Part shown: positions 62,460 through 64,000 of the stretch, piece after piece
How positions within the stretch are numbered: the first letter of the stretch is position 1
Layout of the letters: each line of letters begins with the position of its first letter
Made by a program: the position numbers and the translations under genes
Notes under the pieces: generated by a model
Databases searched by the model: none
What the model saw: the letters and a program-made list of their open reading frames with translations, nothing else
Told to the model about the DNA's origin: nothing
Assembly: GCF_000429765.1 (NCBI RefSeq)
Contig: NZ_AUCM01000008.1
Location: 147,430 to 211,429 of the forward strand
DNA from: Gemmobacter nectariphilus DSM 15620
GTDB taxonomy: Bacteria > Pseudomonadota > Alphaproteobacteria > Rhodobacterales > Rhodobacteraceae
Direction: 5' to 3'
DNA: 64,000 bases

Positions 62460-63781
62460 GCGGCTTCTCCGATCCCGCCGGCCAGCATCTCTCGCGCGAG
62501 GCTGCCGAGCCCGTCGACGCGGAGCCGGACGTTCAGCCCGTCCGTGCCGACTTCCACGCGCTCGACCAGCAGCGCCACGATGCGGGCCTGCTCGGCGGGG
62601 AAGAGCTCGTCCCACAGCGGGTCGAGTTGCTGGAGCGCCGCGCGGGCGTCTGCTTCGGTGATGTCGCCGCCCTGCGCTTTTGCGGCCTTCCACGTTCCCG
62701 CCACGATCTCCGGCTGGCGGAACACGGCGCGCAACCGGTCGATGACGGCGGCCTCGATATCGCCCGCCGGCACCCGGCCGACCGGGCATGACCCGGCGCC
62801 ATGCTTCAGCACCGTCTGGCTGACATAGTACCGGTAAAGCTTGCCGCCCTTGCGGGTGTGGCTGGGCGAGAACGCCGCGCCGTCCGGGCCGTAGAGCAGC
62901 CCTTTCAAGAGCGCCGGCGTCTCGGCGCGGGTGCGGGCAGCTCGCTTCCGGGGGCTCTCCTGCAGGATGGCGTGGACGCGGTTCCATGTCTCGCGGTCGA
63001 TGATCGCGTCGTGCTCGCCCGGATAGCTCTGCCCCTTGTGCACTGCCTCGCCGATATAGGCGCGGTTGTTCAGCATCCGGTAAAGAAACTTCTTGTCGAT
63101 CCGGTTGCCGCGGGGCGTGCGTAGCCCGCGCTTTGCGACCTCCCGCGCCAGTTCCGTGCCCGAGCCGATCTCAATGAACCGCGCGAAGATCCAGCAGACG
63201 TGCTCCGCGCGTTCCTCGTCGATCACCAGCTTCCGGTTCTCGACCCGGTAACCGTATGGCGGCACCCCGCCCATCCACATGCCCTTCTTCCGACTGGCGG
63301 CGACCTTGTCGCGGATGCGCTCGGCCGTGACCTCCCGCTCGAACTGGGCGAACGAGAGGAGGATGTTCAAAGTCAGCCGGCCCATCGACGTGGTGGTGTT
63401 GAACGACTGCGTCACGGAGACGAAGGTTACGCCGTTCCGGTCGAACACTTCGACCAGCTTAGCAAAGTCGGCGAGCGAGCGGCTGAGGCGGTCGATCTTG
63501 TAGACCACCACCACGTCGACAAGCCCGTCCTCGATGTCCTCCAGCATCCTCTTCAAGCCCGGGCGCTCGAGCGTGCCGCCCGAGATGCCGCCGTCGTCAT
63601 ACTGATCGCGGACCAGCACCCACCCCTCTGAGCGCTGGCTGGCGATGTAGGCTTCGCATGCCTCGCGCTGGGCGTGCAGCGAGTTGAACTCCTGCTCCAG
63701 CCCTTCCTCGGAGGATTTCCGAGTGTAGATCGCGCAGCGGAGTTTCCGGACCATTCCTGATTTCGTAGGGGCCTTCGTCAT
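62456..63781 (-). CDS. large serine recombinase (resolvase/invertase type)
   Basis: This site-specific recombinase has 441 residues. The resolvase N-terminal domain shows LRCAIYTRKSSEEGLEQEFN (about 11-30) with the catalytic Ser in RKSS, then VVVYKIDRLSRSLADFAKLV (about 79-98) and RLTLNILLSFAQFEREVTAE. A recombinase domain (GVPPYGYRVENRKLVIDEER, about 155-174) and a zinc-ribbon region (YRYYVSQTVLKHGAGSCPVG) follow. I chose ATG 63781 because it overlaps the DUF2924 stop by 4 bases. It probably mobilises the island. Confidence 0.9.
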   Translation of the reverse strand: MTKAPTKSGMVRKLRCAIYTRKSSEEGLEQEFNSLHAQREACEAYIASQRSEGWVLVRDQYDDGGISGGTLERPGLKRMLEDIEDGLVDVVVVYKIDRLSRSLADFAKLVEVFDRNGVTFVSVTQSFNTTTSMGRLTLNILLSFAQFEREVTAERIRDKVAASRKKGMWMGGVPPYGYRVENRKLVIDEERAEHVCWIFARFIEIGSGTELAREVAKRGLRTPRGNRIDKKFLYRMLNNRAYIGEAVHKGQSYPGEHDAIIDRETWNRVHAILQESPRKRAARTRAETPALLKGLLYGPDGAAFSPSHTRKGGKLYRYYVSQTVLKHGAGSCPVGRVPAGDIEAAVIDRLRAVFRQPEIVAGTWKAAKAQGGDITEADARAALQQLDPLWDELFPAEQARIVALLVERVEVGTDGLNVRLRVDGLGSLAREMLAGGIGEAA

Positions 63782-64000
63782 GTCCGCGCCCTCCGATTCT
63801 TCAGGCCGAAGAACACCCAGCCATTCCAGCGCGTGCCCGTGATGGCGCGCGCGATAGCGGACAGCGACTTGTACGGCCGCCCCTGCCATTCAAAGCCGTC
63901 GGCGGTGACGGTGACGATGTACTCGACACCTTGCCATTCGCGGAGCAGCCGCGTGCCGGTGATGGGGCGCTCACGGTCGAGGCGCGTGCCGCGCTTCTTC
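63778..64000 (-). CDS. DUF2924 protein, C-terminal part only
   Basis: The last 73 residues match DUF2924: GTRLLREWQGVEYIVTV, then GFEWQGRPYKSLSAIARAIT and GTRWNGWVFFGLK. The gene begins beyond the right edge. DUF2924 proteins pair with serine recombinases in alphaproteobacterial mobile elements, as here with a 4-base stop/start overlap. Function unknown, probably recombination accessory. Confidence 0.85.
   Translation of the reverse strand, partial: KKRGTRLDRERPITGTRLLREWQGVEYIVTVTADGFEWQGRPYKSLSAIARAITGTRWNGWVFFGLKNRRART

Overview
The window looks like high-GC chromosomal DNA of an alphaproteobacterium, most likely a Rhodobacteraceae member (Paracoccus/Rhodobacter-like). The reasons are the gene content (Lon with an HU-type protein, citramalate synthase, a Fur/Mur regulator with a Sit-type metal transporter), a short CCCCCCGAGGATATTTG intergenic repeat I associate with that family, and a serine recombinase paired with a DUF2924 protein. 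The genus is an inference.

Positions 1-22.3 kb are the right part of a lambdoid-style siphophage prophage that ends at tRNA-Val(CAC). Leftward late genes (HNH, small and large terminase, portal, S49 prohead protease, HK97 capsid, head-tail connector) run off the left edge. A leftward early operon starts at a Cro-like gene (13.87 kb) and carries a DnaA domain-IV protein, an HD hydrolase, a DNA adenine methylase, a zinc-finger/MazG-like fusion, a DUF1376-like protein and a NusG paralog. A CI-like repressor starts divergently. A second rightward early operon (15.3-22.2 kb) runs through a GapR-like protein, a Gp37/Gp68 protein, a methylase-like protein, HNH, excisionase and integrase. The same operator/promoter block precedes the Cro-side operon and this second operon.

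Positions 22.3-52.1 kb are host core: an HU-like protein, lon, a phytoene-synthase-family protein, an alpha/beta hydrolase, cimA, and cysS behind a 14-codon Cys-rich leader peptide. Next come an alginate-like exopolysaccharide group (alg44, alg8, algD), two RTX proteins (one a serralysin-type protease), a HlyC-like protein, an FAD oxidoreductase, argE, a Fur/Mur regulator, a Trk/Ktr potassium system and a sitABCD-like Mn/Fe transporter behind a Fur-type box. This part ends at tRNA-Ser(GGA).

Positions 52.1-64 kb are an accessory island. Vsr endonuclease and Dcm are divergent. A leftward five-gene operon encodes a Z1-domain helicase-like protein, a PD-(D/E)XK protein, a MORC/MutL-like GHKL ATPase and two proteins I do not recognise or only faintly recognise. 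This matches the MORC-linked restriction-modification architecture described by comparative genomics. A serine recombinase module with a DUF2924 protein lies at the right edge.

The most interesting signals are the cysS leader with mutually exclusive RNA pairings, the Z1/MORC cassette, the duplicated phage operator, the terminator-plus-NusG arrangement before the phage late genes, and a palindrome cluster between phage replication genes.
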